DNA of 64,000 nucleotides, from NCBI GenBank assembly GCA_958298945.1, contig OY282606.1, positions 25,951,740 through 26,015,739 on the forward strand, read 5' to 3'. The stretch is from Atherix ibis. Taxonomy: Eukaryota > Arthropoda > Insecta > Diptera > Athericidae. Of the stretch, positions 1 through 10,868 are shown piece after piece. The notes beneath the pieces were generated by a model. The model did no database searches. It was not told where the DNA came from and saw only the letters and a list, made by a program, of their open reading frames with translations. The translations under genes were made by a program, and so were the position numbers. Every line of letters starts with the position of its first letter. Position 1 is the first letter of the stretch.

Positions 1-1020
1 ACTGGCATGACGAGACTGACCGACAACGTACTGATGAGGGATTCCAAATTTTGGTTCAAGGTCAAAAACATGGAAGATCAAAGATACCCCAAGATTTGTC
101 TAAAAAGACTACTACTACAGGAAATGTCACCTAATAATATTGTTAAAAACAACTGGGCCTCTCTCATGCACCAACACTTTTCGGAACTGGGATGGGAAGC
201 AGTATGGGAAAATCAAAACCTGGGCCAACTCGGCTGGAGCAACCTCCGCGAGGCACTGATAACCCACACACACAACGAAGACGTACACAGAACTCGAAAC
301 TCGAGCTACAACCCAACATACAAGCTCATAAGAAACCTTGACGTTCCTTACTGTGAGAAATACCTATCCCTAAATATTCCCATTCACTGCACACGAATTC
401 TAGCCCAATTGAGGCTCTCGGGTTTTGAAAGAATTTATTTCAACTTCAAAAATAACAAATACAGTTTCCCAACAACCGAACTATGCACGCTCTGCAGTAA
501 TTATGTGCTCGAGTCACTGGAACACTTTATCTGGGAATGCCCAGTTTATACGGATTTTAGAATCGATTGTCTTTCCCAAAACTTGTACCATGACTTATTT
601 CTAATAGATACAGAACAGGATTGTAAAAAGTTATAAAAGTTTATCACTTGCTGCCTAAAAACAAGATCTTTCTTACTGTTCAAATAACTTTTAATGTAGA
701 TATTGTACTGTCAAATTTAATCTAAAATTTAATTTAAAAGTTCAGTTTTTTTTTCTTACTGTTTAAGATCTGAGTTCAAAAAGGGTGTAATGTTATTAAT
801 TATCTAAATGTAATATATAATACTGCAGGTTAAATCTGCCACTCTACCTACACATGCAATATGTGCCAAATGAAGTGCAAACTATAAGATACGAGATTCT
901 ATCTATTAAATTGTATAATGCTAAACACCAAAATATGTACAAAATTAAGGCGCCCTAGGAGCCCTTGTAATAGGTTCTGTATAACCTTGATGCAATAAAC
1001 ATATTATTTATTATACATAA
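1..1020 (+). mobile_element. Non-LTR retrotransposon 3' end (ORF2 tail plus 3' UTR)
   Basis: After the ORF stop comes about 380 bp of non-coding sequence. It ends near 990-1015 with AATAAA followed by short TTATT-like iterations, the usual 3' end of a LINE. The left part lies outside the window. The right boundary is approximate because no target-site duplication can be seen. Confidence 0.6.
7..636 (+). pseudogene. C-terminal end of a non-LTR retrotransposon ORF2
   Basis: This 209-codon open frame enters at the window edge and ends at a TAA. It carries a CCHC-like zinc motif near its end (C-x2-C-x9-H-x4-C, residues about 161-179), typical of the region after the reverse transcriptase in LINE-type ORF2 proteins. 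No reverse transcriptase motifs are inside the window, so either the rest lies upstream or the copy is 5'-truncated. The start methionine shown is only the first ATG in the window and is not a true start. Assignment to a LINE clade is not possible from this piece. Confidence 0.72.
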
Positions 1021-2008
1021 TTAATTCGAAAATAATTTTAACAGCATTTTAAGGATAAATGAGATCACTTCCGAAATTGTTCGTTTTAAAAAGAGGCTAA
1101 GGAGCCACTCAACTTTTCATAACCTTTAAAAATCAGCAATGGTAGGAAGTACCATTACGCTAGTTGGTCTTTTCACTCCTACAAGGCAATTATATAGAGG
1201 TCCTTAATTCATTAGTCCACTTATATATAGAGATAGTAAACACCATAAGATTATTTTATATGTTTCAACCTAAATTCTATTAGCCAACTTATGAGCAGAG
1301 ATAGGAAACTCCATGAAGCTCTTCTACCTTTCTCCGGTTACAAGGACTTTTGAAAGCTTTAACAGTTTAGTCTCTTTTAAATAAGTGGGATTTTTTTTCT
1401 ATTTTTTGATTTTGTAAATTTATTTGATATCTCAATAACGTAAGAGTAAGAACCCATTGTCCTTTCTGTACCTAACATAATCTTATGGCCAATTTCTCTT
1501 TAGACGAGCAAGTAACAGAGGAGAGTTTTTTTGGCACAAATCATAAAGAAAAAGAACATTTAAGTTATGAAGTTCGTTATGAATTTTTCTGAGGACCTCG
1601 GACTGAAGCGATAAAGTTCAATAAGACCTTAAGCGTTATGTATTATTATTAAATTGGAATGTTTCAGAAAATTTTATTTATAATAGAAACTACGATTTAA
1701 GGAAAGATTTTTTTTTTTAAAAAAATTGATTCTTAAAACACTTTTTTTTTGCCGGAATATATTTTTTAGGCGTTTTATTTGCTTTGTAAAAAAAAAAAAA
1801 GTTTTTATATATAAACTTTATAAATTGGAAAATTTTTTAATTAAAATTAACACGAAATTAGTTAGATTCAGGAAATTTTTGTTAAGAGATGGTGATTCAA
1901 AACAAATTTTTTTTTGTTATTTTTCATCGTAAGCAGGACACATTTGCACCTAAACAAATAAGCTGACAAGTAAAAATGCCGCATTTGGGGTACTAAAAAT
2001 ACACATAC
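1021..2008. other. AT-rich stretch, no gene seen
   Basis: Homopolymer-rich A/T sequence. I see no open frame with protein-like composition and no element termini. Confidence 0.5.
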
Positions 2009-2116
2009 CCTTCGAGAACAGTCTATGCACCCCCACAACGAGCCGCGGTTTGGTGTGGTTTTTTTCTTTTTTGATACTCGCATTCTGTGTTTTCCCGGAG
2101 GAGTTATAGTGGCCAT
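2009..2116 (-). CDS. Candidate first coding exon of an unknown gene
   Basis: On the minus strand an ATG at 2116-2114 opens 36 codons. The peptide begins MATITPPGKHRMRVSKKKK and contains a CIDC motif near its end. It closes exactly at a good donor (AGG followed by GTATGTGT at 2008-2001), phase 0. The segment is richer in G+C than its surroundings. If real, the rest of the gene lies to the left, largely outside the window, because no partner exon was recognised between 1 and 2000. The product is not recognised. A chance open frame remains possible. Confidence 0.3.
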
Positions 2117-4400
2117 TTAGCAAATATTACGTTTTACAACATAGAATTAAAAATACAATACTGCAAAAAAAAATTTGTCATTGTACAAAATTTATAATAT
2201 TATTTAAAAATATATTACAAGAGTTCCATCTAGACTAGATAATTTTTAGATAATTTTTGAGAGTACCATTACTTAGCGGATGGTGGTTCTCATATACTTT
2301 AAGTTTAAAAATTATCTGCTTAAAAACAATTTTTTATGTACCATAATTCAACAAGAAAGAGTTTAACGGAATCAAATTGCACGATCTTGAAGGTATATTA
2401 AAATTATCAAATCTTGTAATTATGCGTTCTTAAAAAATTTTCGTGCAATAAAGAATAAATTTGCCTTTTTTTTAAAACTAGAAATAATTTAGATTAAAAT
2501 CTTTAGGTTTAGACCAAATAAAATTCTCATTTAATTTTATATTTTAAACTTTCTATGGTAGTGATAATTTTAAAATTAGACAAACTTTAATTTAAAATAA
2601 AATTTCACCTGAAATCGAAGTTTTTCTGTAGTTTCCCCAAAAAGATACACCAATTTAAATTTAGTAATTTTCAAAAGTTTTTAAATCTTGGCATTATGCC
2701 AAAAGAAATTTACGAACTGAATTTTCAAAGACTCGCACTTTTCGATTTACGGTGACAAAGTCCAATAAAGTTTCCGATGGAAGTGCACACGAAATTTGTG
2801 CAATTTGTACGAGGTGACATTTAATAAATAACATCATCGTATTTGCAAAAAGAAAAAAAAACAGATGAGCAGATGTTTCCCCCATGTACATGGTAGTATT
2901 ATTCATAAATAATCGAAATCATTGGAACAGAAAATATGCTCAATATGAAAATATGAATACATAATATTTGTAACTTGTCCCCGAGTACATACGACTATTA
3001 TCACGATTGCATAAAGTTCCTCTTTTTAAGTGAAAGACAAACTTTCTGGTAAAGAAATTTATTTCTGCAATCATAAATCGTTACAGCAGTTCTGGTAAAA
3101 CTTGGAAATTTTTTAGTTTTTTTACTTTTTCCAATGGTTGTAGAGTAATTTGTATATCGAACCAAAAATTTCACGTAAACCTGTTGAACTTTAATTTTAT
3201 TTAGCAGCATTTTTGGTAAAAAAAAATGACATTTTTACCTTTAAAAGAGGAACTCATTTATTGAATATATGTACTCGTACAAAAGAGCATAATACAAAAC
3301 TGATCCAAAAGAATTTTTCCTTTTCATAAATGATTATTACCCTTTACATAAAAAGTATTTTAAAATATAAAATTCGGTTTATTAAACGGGTTTCAAACGA
3401 TATTCTAAAATGAGAATTGTACATATTGAGCAAAGATCATTAATAATTTTAACTCTTGAATATTTTCATATTGAAGATGGTTGATCATCATTTTCTTTAA
3501 CAACAAGAATACGATAATAACGAGAAGAATTTTTAAAACGAAAAATAAATGTGAATCGGTCAATGTGCTTGAACCAAAATCAATTTCAAGTATTTGTGAA
3601 TTAAAATTTAAAAAAAAAAATCTATATATACATATTTATATATATATATATAATAAAAGATAAAATAAAAAATAAAATCACAAATAATAATCGGAATAAT
3701 GGTTAGCTTTTTGGTCAGAAAAATATTCAGATATTTCAGATAATGTACAAAGGCAGGCAGATATATTCGTACAACTAATAACACACGATCGAATGAAGAA
3801 CGATCGAAGATCATATTTATAAGAGTATGAGTATAACGCAAAAAGATCTGATGGAAGATGAAGATGAAGATACTTGTTACCATCAAACGTTTTGTATACC
3901 TTCACCTGGTTTGGTATTCGCAAAGATAACATACTTTTCTTATTGAAATTCAGGTCCATGATTTTCGAATGACTTCTCAAAGCCGAAAAGAAGTTTTTTA
4001 ATCAACGAAAGAAATTGCAAAAATACACGACTGTACATATAAAAACACTCTTACATAAAATACTTAAGAACTAAAAACAAACAAAAAACTACAGTACTGG
4101 TTAATATAAAAATAACCAATACTAGAAAATTTAAAACTTGCAATAGTTTTGGTAATTCGGTTTTTTTTTGTTGTTGTTGTTACTAGAAAGCTTTCTGCAT
4201 TTTTTTTCATTTTATATAATTAATATCCTCAATGAAAATCATTCCATTTGATGAAATTATTTGAATTTATTTTTTTTTTTTGTAATATTCCATAAATTTT
4301 GAGCATTATCCATTTTGTAATTCAAAAAGTACAAATCTGTCATTTAACAACTTTTAAAAATAAAGTCTGTTATTTTATATATATTATGTGTGTTACTTAG
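2117..4400. other. AT-rich stretch with a small transposon scrap
   Basis: Around 2270-2420 the reverse complement resembles the 3' part of the C-family transposase region (the stretch GATCTTGAAGG and its neighbours recurs at 13.1 kb and 61.8 kb). The rest is AT-rich. A minus-strand open frame at 3980-3678 and one at 2906-2694 have no recognisable family. A (TA)n run is near 3630-3655. Confidence 0.4.
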
Positions 4401-4515
4401 TTAACAAAACAAAAAAATTGCCTACCGTATTGATAGGCTCTACATGATGATTTTTCAAACAAAGTTTTCTTCAGTGATGCTTGGTAGATACTTCAATAAG
4501 CAAAAGTCTAGTATA

Positions 4516-5443
4516 GGGTTTTCCAATAAGAGTAATATGATTTCTAAGTGACGTTTCGACCATTTGTAATATGTCATAATCTGTCTTCTTTTTTTTTATA
4601 TTCAGTAATGTTTACAATTTTATCATAGATAGATATACACAAGAACAACGTTTACAAAATAATTATCAAAATAAACGTTCTCCAATTGCAACTTTTCGTG
4701 CGCTTTTGCCATTTTATGGTCGTTATAATCGTCCAACTGTGCTCGCTATTCGTCGAATTGTTAAAAATTTCGAGGGTACATTTTCTTTACATAATGTTCA
4801 AGTGCCAATAAGACAAAGAACCGCTCGAAGTAATGAAAATATTGCTGCCGTCCAGGCAAGTGTTGCTGAAGACCGCAATTTGTCGATTCCAAGACGTTCT
4901 CAAGAATTGGGACTGTCTCAAACCACAACCTGACGGATTTTGAGGAAGGATTTGGGCTTGCATCCGTATAAAATTGTTATCACTCAAGAACTGACGCTAT
5001 TGGACTACCGTAAATGTCGTGGATTTGCTGATTTTGTCTTGGAACAACTTGAAAACGATAACGATTTTTTTAAGAAAATCATCTTATCCGATGAGGCTCA
5101 CTTTCATCTGAGTGGTGCGGTAAATAAACAAAACTGTGGATTCTGATGCGAAGAATATCCACAAATTATTCATGAACACAGATTACATTCACCTAAATTG
5201 ACAGTTTGGTGTGGTTTTTGGTCTGGTGGAATCATCGGTCAGTACTTCTTTCGAAATGAAGCTGGTAACACTGTTATTGGTCTTTAGCAATAAACCAGAC
5301 TCTCTTCAAGCTTTAGAAGTCAATATTGAACGTGCTGTTCATGACATACGACTTGATTAGTGGAAAAAGTGCTCGAAAATTGGGTTCATCGATTAGTGTG
5401 TTTTTTTAAAAAAAGAAATCATATAACTCTTATTCGAAAACCC
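4516..5443 (+). mobile_element. DD41D IS630-like transposon, copy 1 (internally deleted)
   Basis: It begins GGGTTTTCCAATAAGAGT and ends ACTCTTATTCGAAAACCC, matching inverted repeats shared with the copy at 20428-21550. It sits after a TA. The interior holds a transposase remnant with helix-turn-helix-like N-terminal sequence and the SDEAHFHLSG segment carrying the first catalytic Asp. The middle is deleted near 5280, so the second and third catalytic Asp are missing. Confidence 0.8.
4706..5360 (+). pseudogene. IS630-like transposase, broken copy 1
   Basis: Three in-frame pieces can be followed: 4706-4933 (N-terminal DNA-binding region), 4940-5146 (ending after the SDEAHF and NKQNCGF motifs) and a fragment to about 5360 (the NKPDSLQALEV-like tail). 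Stops fall at about 4931 and 5144. Near 5281 the frame jumps from the YFFxNEAGNTV motif straight to the C-terminal tail, removing the region that holds the second and third catalytic acids in copy 2. It cannot encode an active enzyme. Confidence 0.8.
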
Positions 5444-5722
5444 TTTATATGGGACTCTGGAAACCCATAAGTAATTGTATGGAAACCCGTAAGTAACTGT
5501 GTGAATTTTTGTGTTAATTTTGATGCGACTGACTTTAAAAATGGAATAAAAGAGACCGTTCATTTTGAGTATCGCCGGAGTACCATAAATCTTAAAGATT
5601 TCAATCTGAACCATATGTGGTTTTAACGAAGTGTTGCCATGAGCTACACAATATAAGTAGTGCCACGAGCTACACAATATATTTTGTCATTATTGCTGGT
5701 AAAGTTTCCAGATGATGTCAAT

Positions 5723-5914
5723 TTCGATAATTCTTGATATCAACCGTTGGACTATTTTTTGAAAGGCTCCGAAAAACTTTATGTATAAAAATACAATTTT
5801 TTAAAGATTTTAGAGCATTTAATCTGAAAATGTTTCGAAAAAGTCTTAAAAAACCTTTTAAAACGAATAAAATCTTCCAAGAAAATAGTTTTAAAAAGAT
5901 CAAAGTTTCGAATA
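5723..5914 (+). repeat. Left direct repeat flanking mariner A1
   Basis: About 190 bp of C-family transposase 3' sequence. It begins TTCGATAATT and ends with a segment containing TAAAATCTTCCAAGAAAAT. It is repeated, diverged and somewhat shorter, at 6791-6947, with mariner A1 exactly between the two. Confidence 0.75.
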
Positions 5915-6790
5915 CGAGGTCTGTTCAAAAAGTATCGCGAGTTATGCATATTAGATTTTCGATTTATTGGTACTCATGTCTTTTGTGGCGTTATATTGGT
6001 ACTCATGTCTCTCACTTCTACCGACAAGTTCGGCCATTTTGAATGTTCAGTTAATTTTTGACAGCTGCTTTGCTTGCACGTGTTCTGGCTCTTCTTAGGT
6101 TTTTGCCTATTCCAAAAAATGGATCAAAGAATCTGTATCAAATTTGTTGTGAAAAACAAAATTAATTGCGCGGACGCATTCCGAATATTGACTGCGGCAT
6201 ATGGTGCAGCTACTTTGGACCGAATCAACGTTTATGGGTGGTACAAAATGTTCTCAGAGGGCCGAGAAGATGTGAACTACGAAAAGCGCCAAGTTCGGTC
6301 GAACGTGAAGGTTTTGCTTACAGTTTTCTTCGATTGCAGGGGCGCGGTGCATTATGAGTTCTTGCCACAGGGTAGAACGGTCAATAAGGAATATTACCTG
6401 CAAGTTATGCGCATTATTAAGCAATCCGCCAGAAACGCCCGGATTTTTGGAAGAACAAAAATTGGCTTTTGCACCATGATAACGCCCCTGCTCACGCTTG
6501 TCCGCGAATTTTTGCCCCCTGTGACTTTTTCTTGTTCCCGAAACTGAAGAGCCCCATGAAAGGACGACGTTACGCCATGATTGAGGAGATAAAGACGGCA
6601 TCGAAGGAGTAGCTGAACAAGATCACAAAACATGATTTTTTGAAGTGCTTCGAGGATTGGAAAAAACGTTGGCACAAGTATATTATATCTGGTGGGGATT
6701 ACTTTGAAGGGGACAAAATAGATATTCATGAATAAATAAATAATTTTTGAAAAAAACACAAAATTCCTGATACTTTTTGAACAGACCAGG
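5915..6790 (+). mobile_element. Mariner family A, copy A1 (deleted)
   Basis: It starts CGAGGTCTGTTCAAAAAGTA after a TA and ends with the imperfect match ATACTTTTTGAACAGACC at 6790. Unlike the other A copies it keeps the transposase N-terminus, but has lost the segment between the helix-turn-helix and the middle of the catalytic domain. A second deletion removes the PYSPDL region. Confidence 0.85.
6119..6737 (+). pseudogene. Mariner A1 transposase remnant
   Basis: The frame opens at an ATG at 6119 (MDQRICIKFVVKNK...) and keeps a mariner-like first helix-turn-helix region. It then jumps in frame to the [16 protein letters not shown] segment, so the DET motif with the first catalytic Asp is absent. 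The HDNAPAH-equivalent is read out of frame near 6475, and the D34D region is deleted between about 6510 and 6515. An in-frame stop is present at about 6610. Non-functional. Confidence 0.75.
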
Positions 6791-6947
6791 TTCGATAATT
6801 GTTGATTACAACCATTGGACTATTTTTTAAAAGGCTGCACAAAAAATTATGTATAAAAAGGCTGCATTTAAAAACCTCATCAAAAACTTTTTAAAAAGAA
6901 TAAAATCTTCCAAGAAAATATTATTAAAAATATCAAATTTTCGAATA
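6791..6947 (+). repeat. Right direct repeat flanking mariner A1
   Basis: Diverged second copy of the 5723-5914 segment, beginning TTCGATAATTGTTGAT and ending TTTTCGAATA. It abuts the right end of mariner A1. Confidence 0.75.
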
Positions 6948-7234
6948 TATTATATTGTAAATAATGGCAACATTCGAACAATATAAAAAATAAAAATTAA
7001 ATCAAAATCTGAATAATTAAGTATGTTTTATTTAACTTAAATAAAATTCTTTATTCTCTTAAATATATATTTATAAATATTAAAATTTATATTTTTCAAT
7101 AGCAGACAAACCTATCTCACATTAAGGGATGGTTATCGAAATGGATTTCATAAAAAAAAAAAAATATACCATTTACAGAAAAGAATATATATAAAAAAAA
7201 GAACAGAATTAATTCTTATTCGCCCACCGATAAA

Positions 7235-7489
7235 TTGGCATCTATCCACGTGAATATCCAATACTTTTTAGCCATTACTGTTCTTATAACAAGATCCACC
7301 GGAGCCCAGCAGCAGCTTCTTTTTGGAATTAATTTTGCAGATCGCTCTCGCATACCTGAAACTGATATCATATGGCAGTGGCCGAGATTGAACAGAACGA
7401 TAGGTAAACGACCGCTCGAACACATAATAGCGTTACTTCTTCGTCTTCCCATATTGATTTTTATCAAAACTAAAAATTACAATATTTGA
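7235..7489 (+). CDS. Unrecognised exon-like open frame, possible secreted peptide
   Basis: This 84-codon frame is clearly richer in G+C than the flanking DNA. Its N-terminal part (HVNIQYFLAITVLITRSTGA) reads like a signal peptide followed by QQQ. Further on comes a short segment ending NRTIGKR, the glycine plus dibasic pattern used for amidated peptides. There is no ATG (the first codon is TTG), so a start would have to come from an upstream exon. Splice-like signals exist: TTTTTAG at 7265-7271 and GATAG|GTAAAC at about 7402. No family is recognised and the resemblance may be chance. Confidence 0.3.
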   Translation: MASIHVNIQYFLAITVLITRSTGAQQQLLFGINFADRSRIPETDIIWQWPRLNRTIGKRPLEHIIALLLRLPILIFIKTKNYNI

Positions 7490-8744
7490 CAGAGAATATT
7501 GTTTATATGGAATTTTATTAATTTTATAATCAAAACGAACTTATTCATAAAAAAAAAAAACAAATGAAAACAAAATACATATTCTAGTATTAATATTCAT
7601 TAATAAATACATAATAGCGAAATAAATAAACTACTTAAAATCGCGTCTTTTATTTATTTTTATTTTTAAATTTATTCACGTTTAGGAATTTTTATATGGC
7701 AAAATATATTTTAATATTAACACAATACTTAAAAAAAAAGTTATCATAAGCTTCTTTTTTTTGGCTTTGTGTTACAATTTAATTTACGAGACAATCGATT
7801 ATAATTTCTATCTTCGGAAATTTTTTTGCAAAAATAGAAAAATTAGCAAAAAAAAAAAATATCTAAAAATTTAGCAACATTTCTTATTTAAAAAAAATTA
7901 AAAGAACAAAAAAAGTTTATTTGCTCACACATATTTAGCTCAGTTATTGAACTCACCTTTATGAATTTGTGTTGGTATAAAATATTTCGAAAATAATAAC
8001 AGGAAATATTTTTGTATTTGGATTTTGTTTTATTTTAAAATTAATTTTATTTTAAATAAAAATTTTAAATTTAATGATAGTGGAGGAAAAAGAAACTTAA
8101 ACTTTTTATTTTCTAACAGGAAATTTTAATATATTTTCTTATCTTTCTTAAAAAAAAAGCTAAAAATACAATTAAAATAAAGAAAATTTTATAATTTCTT
8201 TTTTAAGAAAAAATAACATAATTTTTTTTTTTTTTGAAAAACAAATCCATTTTCATTAAGCGCATCCAGAAAATCCCATAAAAATCATCTCACTGGTCGT
8301 AAGATTTGAGCAAACTTTCTAAAAATTACTGGTTTATTTTGTGAATTTTAATTTAAAAAATTTATTGAAATTCATATTAAAATCCAATTTTTTTAATAGA
8401 TTTAATAAAAAATATGGCTTTAATTCCTAAATTAAATAGAAACAATTGAAATTATAAAATTTATAAATATAATTAAATATCAACAAAAAAAAGCTTAGAT
8501 AATATCAAAAAAAATTACTTTTAATATTATAGAAAAATTAATATATTAAAATGAAAAAAATTAAAAATTAAAGTTAAATTAACAGATTGCATAACAGGTA
8601 TTTACAAAGGATTATTTATTTTGTGATTCAGAAAATTCTTACCTGTTAAAGTTTGCCATTTTACATCAACTATCAAAATTTTTAAGTGGTTAACTATAAA
8701 AAAATTTTACAAACGTGGTAATTCTTCAGTAACAATTTAAAAAT
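7490..8744. other. AT-rich stretch, no gene seen
   Basis: Very AT-rich and homopolymer-rich. No plausible coding exon or transposon terminus was found. Confidence 0.5.
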
Positions 8745-9765
8745 AATTATGGTCATCGTCATAATAGGGCTTATTTAGTGCTGATTGAATAGGCTAATAA
8801 GCAAAATGAGGCTTTGGAAACCCACAACCAACTGTGCAGAAGCCATTGTATCTACGAAAAGTTCGACTTTTGGTCTGAAGATGTCATTGGCGCGTATTTC
8901 TGTGAAAATGAAGAAGCAAATGCGGTGGTTATGTCAGCAAATGAAATTACTATATATGGGGCTCTGAAAACCCACAAGTAACTGCGCAGAAGCCATTGTA
9001 TCTGCGAAAACGTCGAATTTTGGACTGAAGATGTCATTGGCGCGTAAAACTGTGAAAATAAAGAAGGAAATACGGTGGATACGTCAACAAATGAAATAAC
9101 TGTATATGAGGCTCTGAAAATCCACAAGTAACTGTGGAGAAGTCATTGTATCTGCGAAAAGTTCGAATTTTGTACTGAAAATGTCATTGGCGCGTATTTC
9201 TGTGAAAATTAAGAATGAAACACGGTGGATACGTCAATAAACAAAATTACTGTAGATGGGGCTCTGAACACCCACAAGTAACTGTGGAAAAGCCATTGTA
9301 TCTGCTATAAGTTCGTATTTTGGACTGAAAATGTCATTGGCGCGTATTTCTGTGAAAATATAGAAGGAAATACGGTGGATACGTCAACAAATGAAATTAC
9401 TGTATATGGGGCTCTGAAAATCCACAAGTAACTGTGGAAAAGCCATTGTATCTGCGAAAAGTTCGAATTTTGGACTGAAGATGTCATCTTTTTTGTGAAA
9501 ATGAAGAAGGAAAGACCATTAACGTCAATTCTGAGCGTTAAGACCGACTTTTTTAGTCTGAACTTGAAGATTTTCATCTGGAGCATATGTGTATGTTGTT
9601 TGAATAAAACCGTGACACAAGCTATACAACATGACCATTTTCTGTTTTATTGCGCAAAAAGTTTATCAGGATGCGTAATTTCAAGATTTGACGATGTCAA
9701 TTGTCCGCCAAGATCGTTTGATTTGCGCATCAAAATCTTCAAAATTTAGGGCATTTAAATTTTCT
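8745..9765 (+). mobile_element. C-family IS630-like remnant C3
   Basis: A degraded transposase can be followed from the region equivalent to FSDEAYF (about 8750-8800), through a fivefold amplified middle section, to the segments equivalent to NSERY (9525-9540), a tract like DDMWFQQD (about 9580) and the WPPRS-D region (9700-9725). It contains many stops and frameshifts. No intact terminal inverted repeat was located. Confidence 0.65.
8811..9560 (+). repeat. 150-bp tandem array, five units
   Basis: Units start at 8811, 8961, 9111, 9261 and 9411, each at GCTCTGAAA or a close variant, so the period is exactly 150 bp (50 codons). Each unit runs from the WGSENP-equivalent of the C-family transposase to the ENEEGN-equivalent and then returns to the NKQN-equivalent. 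Units differ by scattered substitutions, and the last unit runs back into single-copy transposase sequence. Confidence 0.92.
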
Positions 9766-10302
9766 AACAACTATTAAATAAAAACCAAATTCCCAAACCC
9801 ATTATGTTGGAAAACGTTTTAATCTTTAAATGATATTTAATAAATTATATTTAAAAAAAATCGCATTCATCAATAATTATTATTATAAAACCTATGTAAT
9901 AAAATAATGACAAATATATATATTTAATAGATCGTTTATTAATGAAGTTGTTCAGTGTTAAAAAGAGAGATTGCGGGGAGCCTTGAACTTGAACTTGGGG
10001 GGCTTTGCACAACATAGAAGTACGAGTTTCTATGTAAAAACTATGAAAACTGTATGTTAAAACCACAAGTTGATTGTGAGCTTGTTTAATAATAATAAAA
10101 ACGGTAAAACAAGAAGAAGAAAAATTTTGATTAGTAAATCATACTCGTATTAAACTGATCTGAATAAACCGACCAAAAAAGAGGGTAGCCAAATGAAAAT
10201 GAAAATCAGAAGAAATAAAAATTGTACAACTTTTCGCATACTCTCTGCATACCATAATCCGTGCGGGGTACTTACCATGTAATAAAATAAGCGGACACTT
10301 AC
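9766..10302. other. No assigned gene; mixed composition
   Basis: The part from 9960 to 10060 is richer in G+C than its surroundings and open on the minus strand, but has no recognisable motif. No transposon ends were seen. Confidence 0.4.
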
Positions 10303-10372
10303 TTATGCCCCATCTCCACCGGGTACTATCGACCACTCTGATGATGATCTGCCGGTTTTCTTGGCACTTTTT
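10303..10372 (-). other. Candidate orphan exon
   Basis: On the minus strand a GC-richer 70-nt block lies between a plausible acceptor (TTTGCTAG) and a perfect donor (GTAAGTGT). Two frames stay open across it. One ends GGDGA with a TAA immediately before the donor. No partner exon or family was recognised. Confidence 0.22.
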
Positions 10373-10699
10373 CTAGCAAATATAATCAATTCGGATGTGA
10401 ACTTATTATAGGTACACATATAAGTATGATTCCAAAGTATTAAGACAGTTGTATCAGCACTTAGTACGTATGTAAGTAGTTTTAAGTTCAGTTGAATGAA
10501 ACCATTAAAAATATGTATTGTAGACAAACTGATTAAACGAGTTTGCCCATACTAGACCGATCGTTGAACTGGGAAACATTAACTTTTCCATCAAAGACAC
10601 TAGACACCCCAGACACTTAGCTTGATGCTTTAAACGTGAACAGGAATTAAGCACCAACCATCACCCATCCACCGATCCTCTACAGCTTCCACGGACCAA

Positions 10700-10868
10700 T
10701 ATAAAACTCTCTATAATCTACAGTCAAGCTCTGGTACAGTCATCGTTGCGTGGCATACGTTAAAAATATTCTAGCGCAATTGTTTAATCAAATAATAAAA
10801 AGTATTATAATAATTGAGTGAAAAACATTTCAGGAAATTTAGAAATATTCTAGATCGTCGTGTCGAAC
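10700..10868 (+). promoter_or_regulatory. Candidate promoter and non-coding first exon
   Basis: TATAAAA lies at 10700-10706. AGTCAAG about 25 nt downstream could be an initiator. No ATG follows before a strong splice donor (GTCGAAC|GTAAGTAC, exon end 10868). Upstream sequence from 10530 is unusually rich in C+A for this window. This reads like a TATA promoter with an untranslated first exon. No matching coding exon was found downstream. Confidence 0.35.

Larger units (their letters stand above)
4440..5720 (+). mobile_element. C-family IS630-like remnant C2 (interrupted by IS copy 1)
   Basis: Degraded transposase sequence lies on both sides of an inserted element. To the left are the equivalents of the SDEA and NKQN regions (4475-4513). 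To the right is the WGSENP-equivalent region (5447 on), continuing to the part that encodes the third catalytic segment near 5715-5770. All frames are broken by stops and indels. The outer boundaries are not sharp. Confidence 0.6.

Noticed and set aside
3678..3980. 100-codon minus-strand open frame
   Set aside because: AT-driven composition, no motif, and only weak splice signals. Not supportable as a gene.
5723..6947. LTR retrotransposon (direct repeats around an insert)
   Set aside because: The insert is a TA-bounded mariner with inverted repeats and the repeats are transposase sequence, not LTRs; no primer-binding site or polypurine tract.
8811..9560. CRISPR-like array
   Set aside because: Units are contiguous 150-bp tandem copies with no spacers, in eukaryotic transposon sequence.
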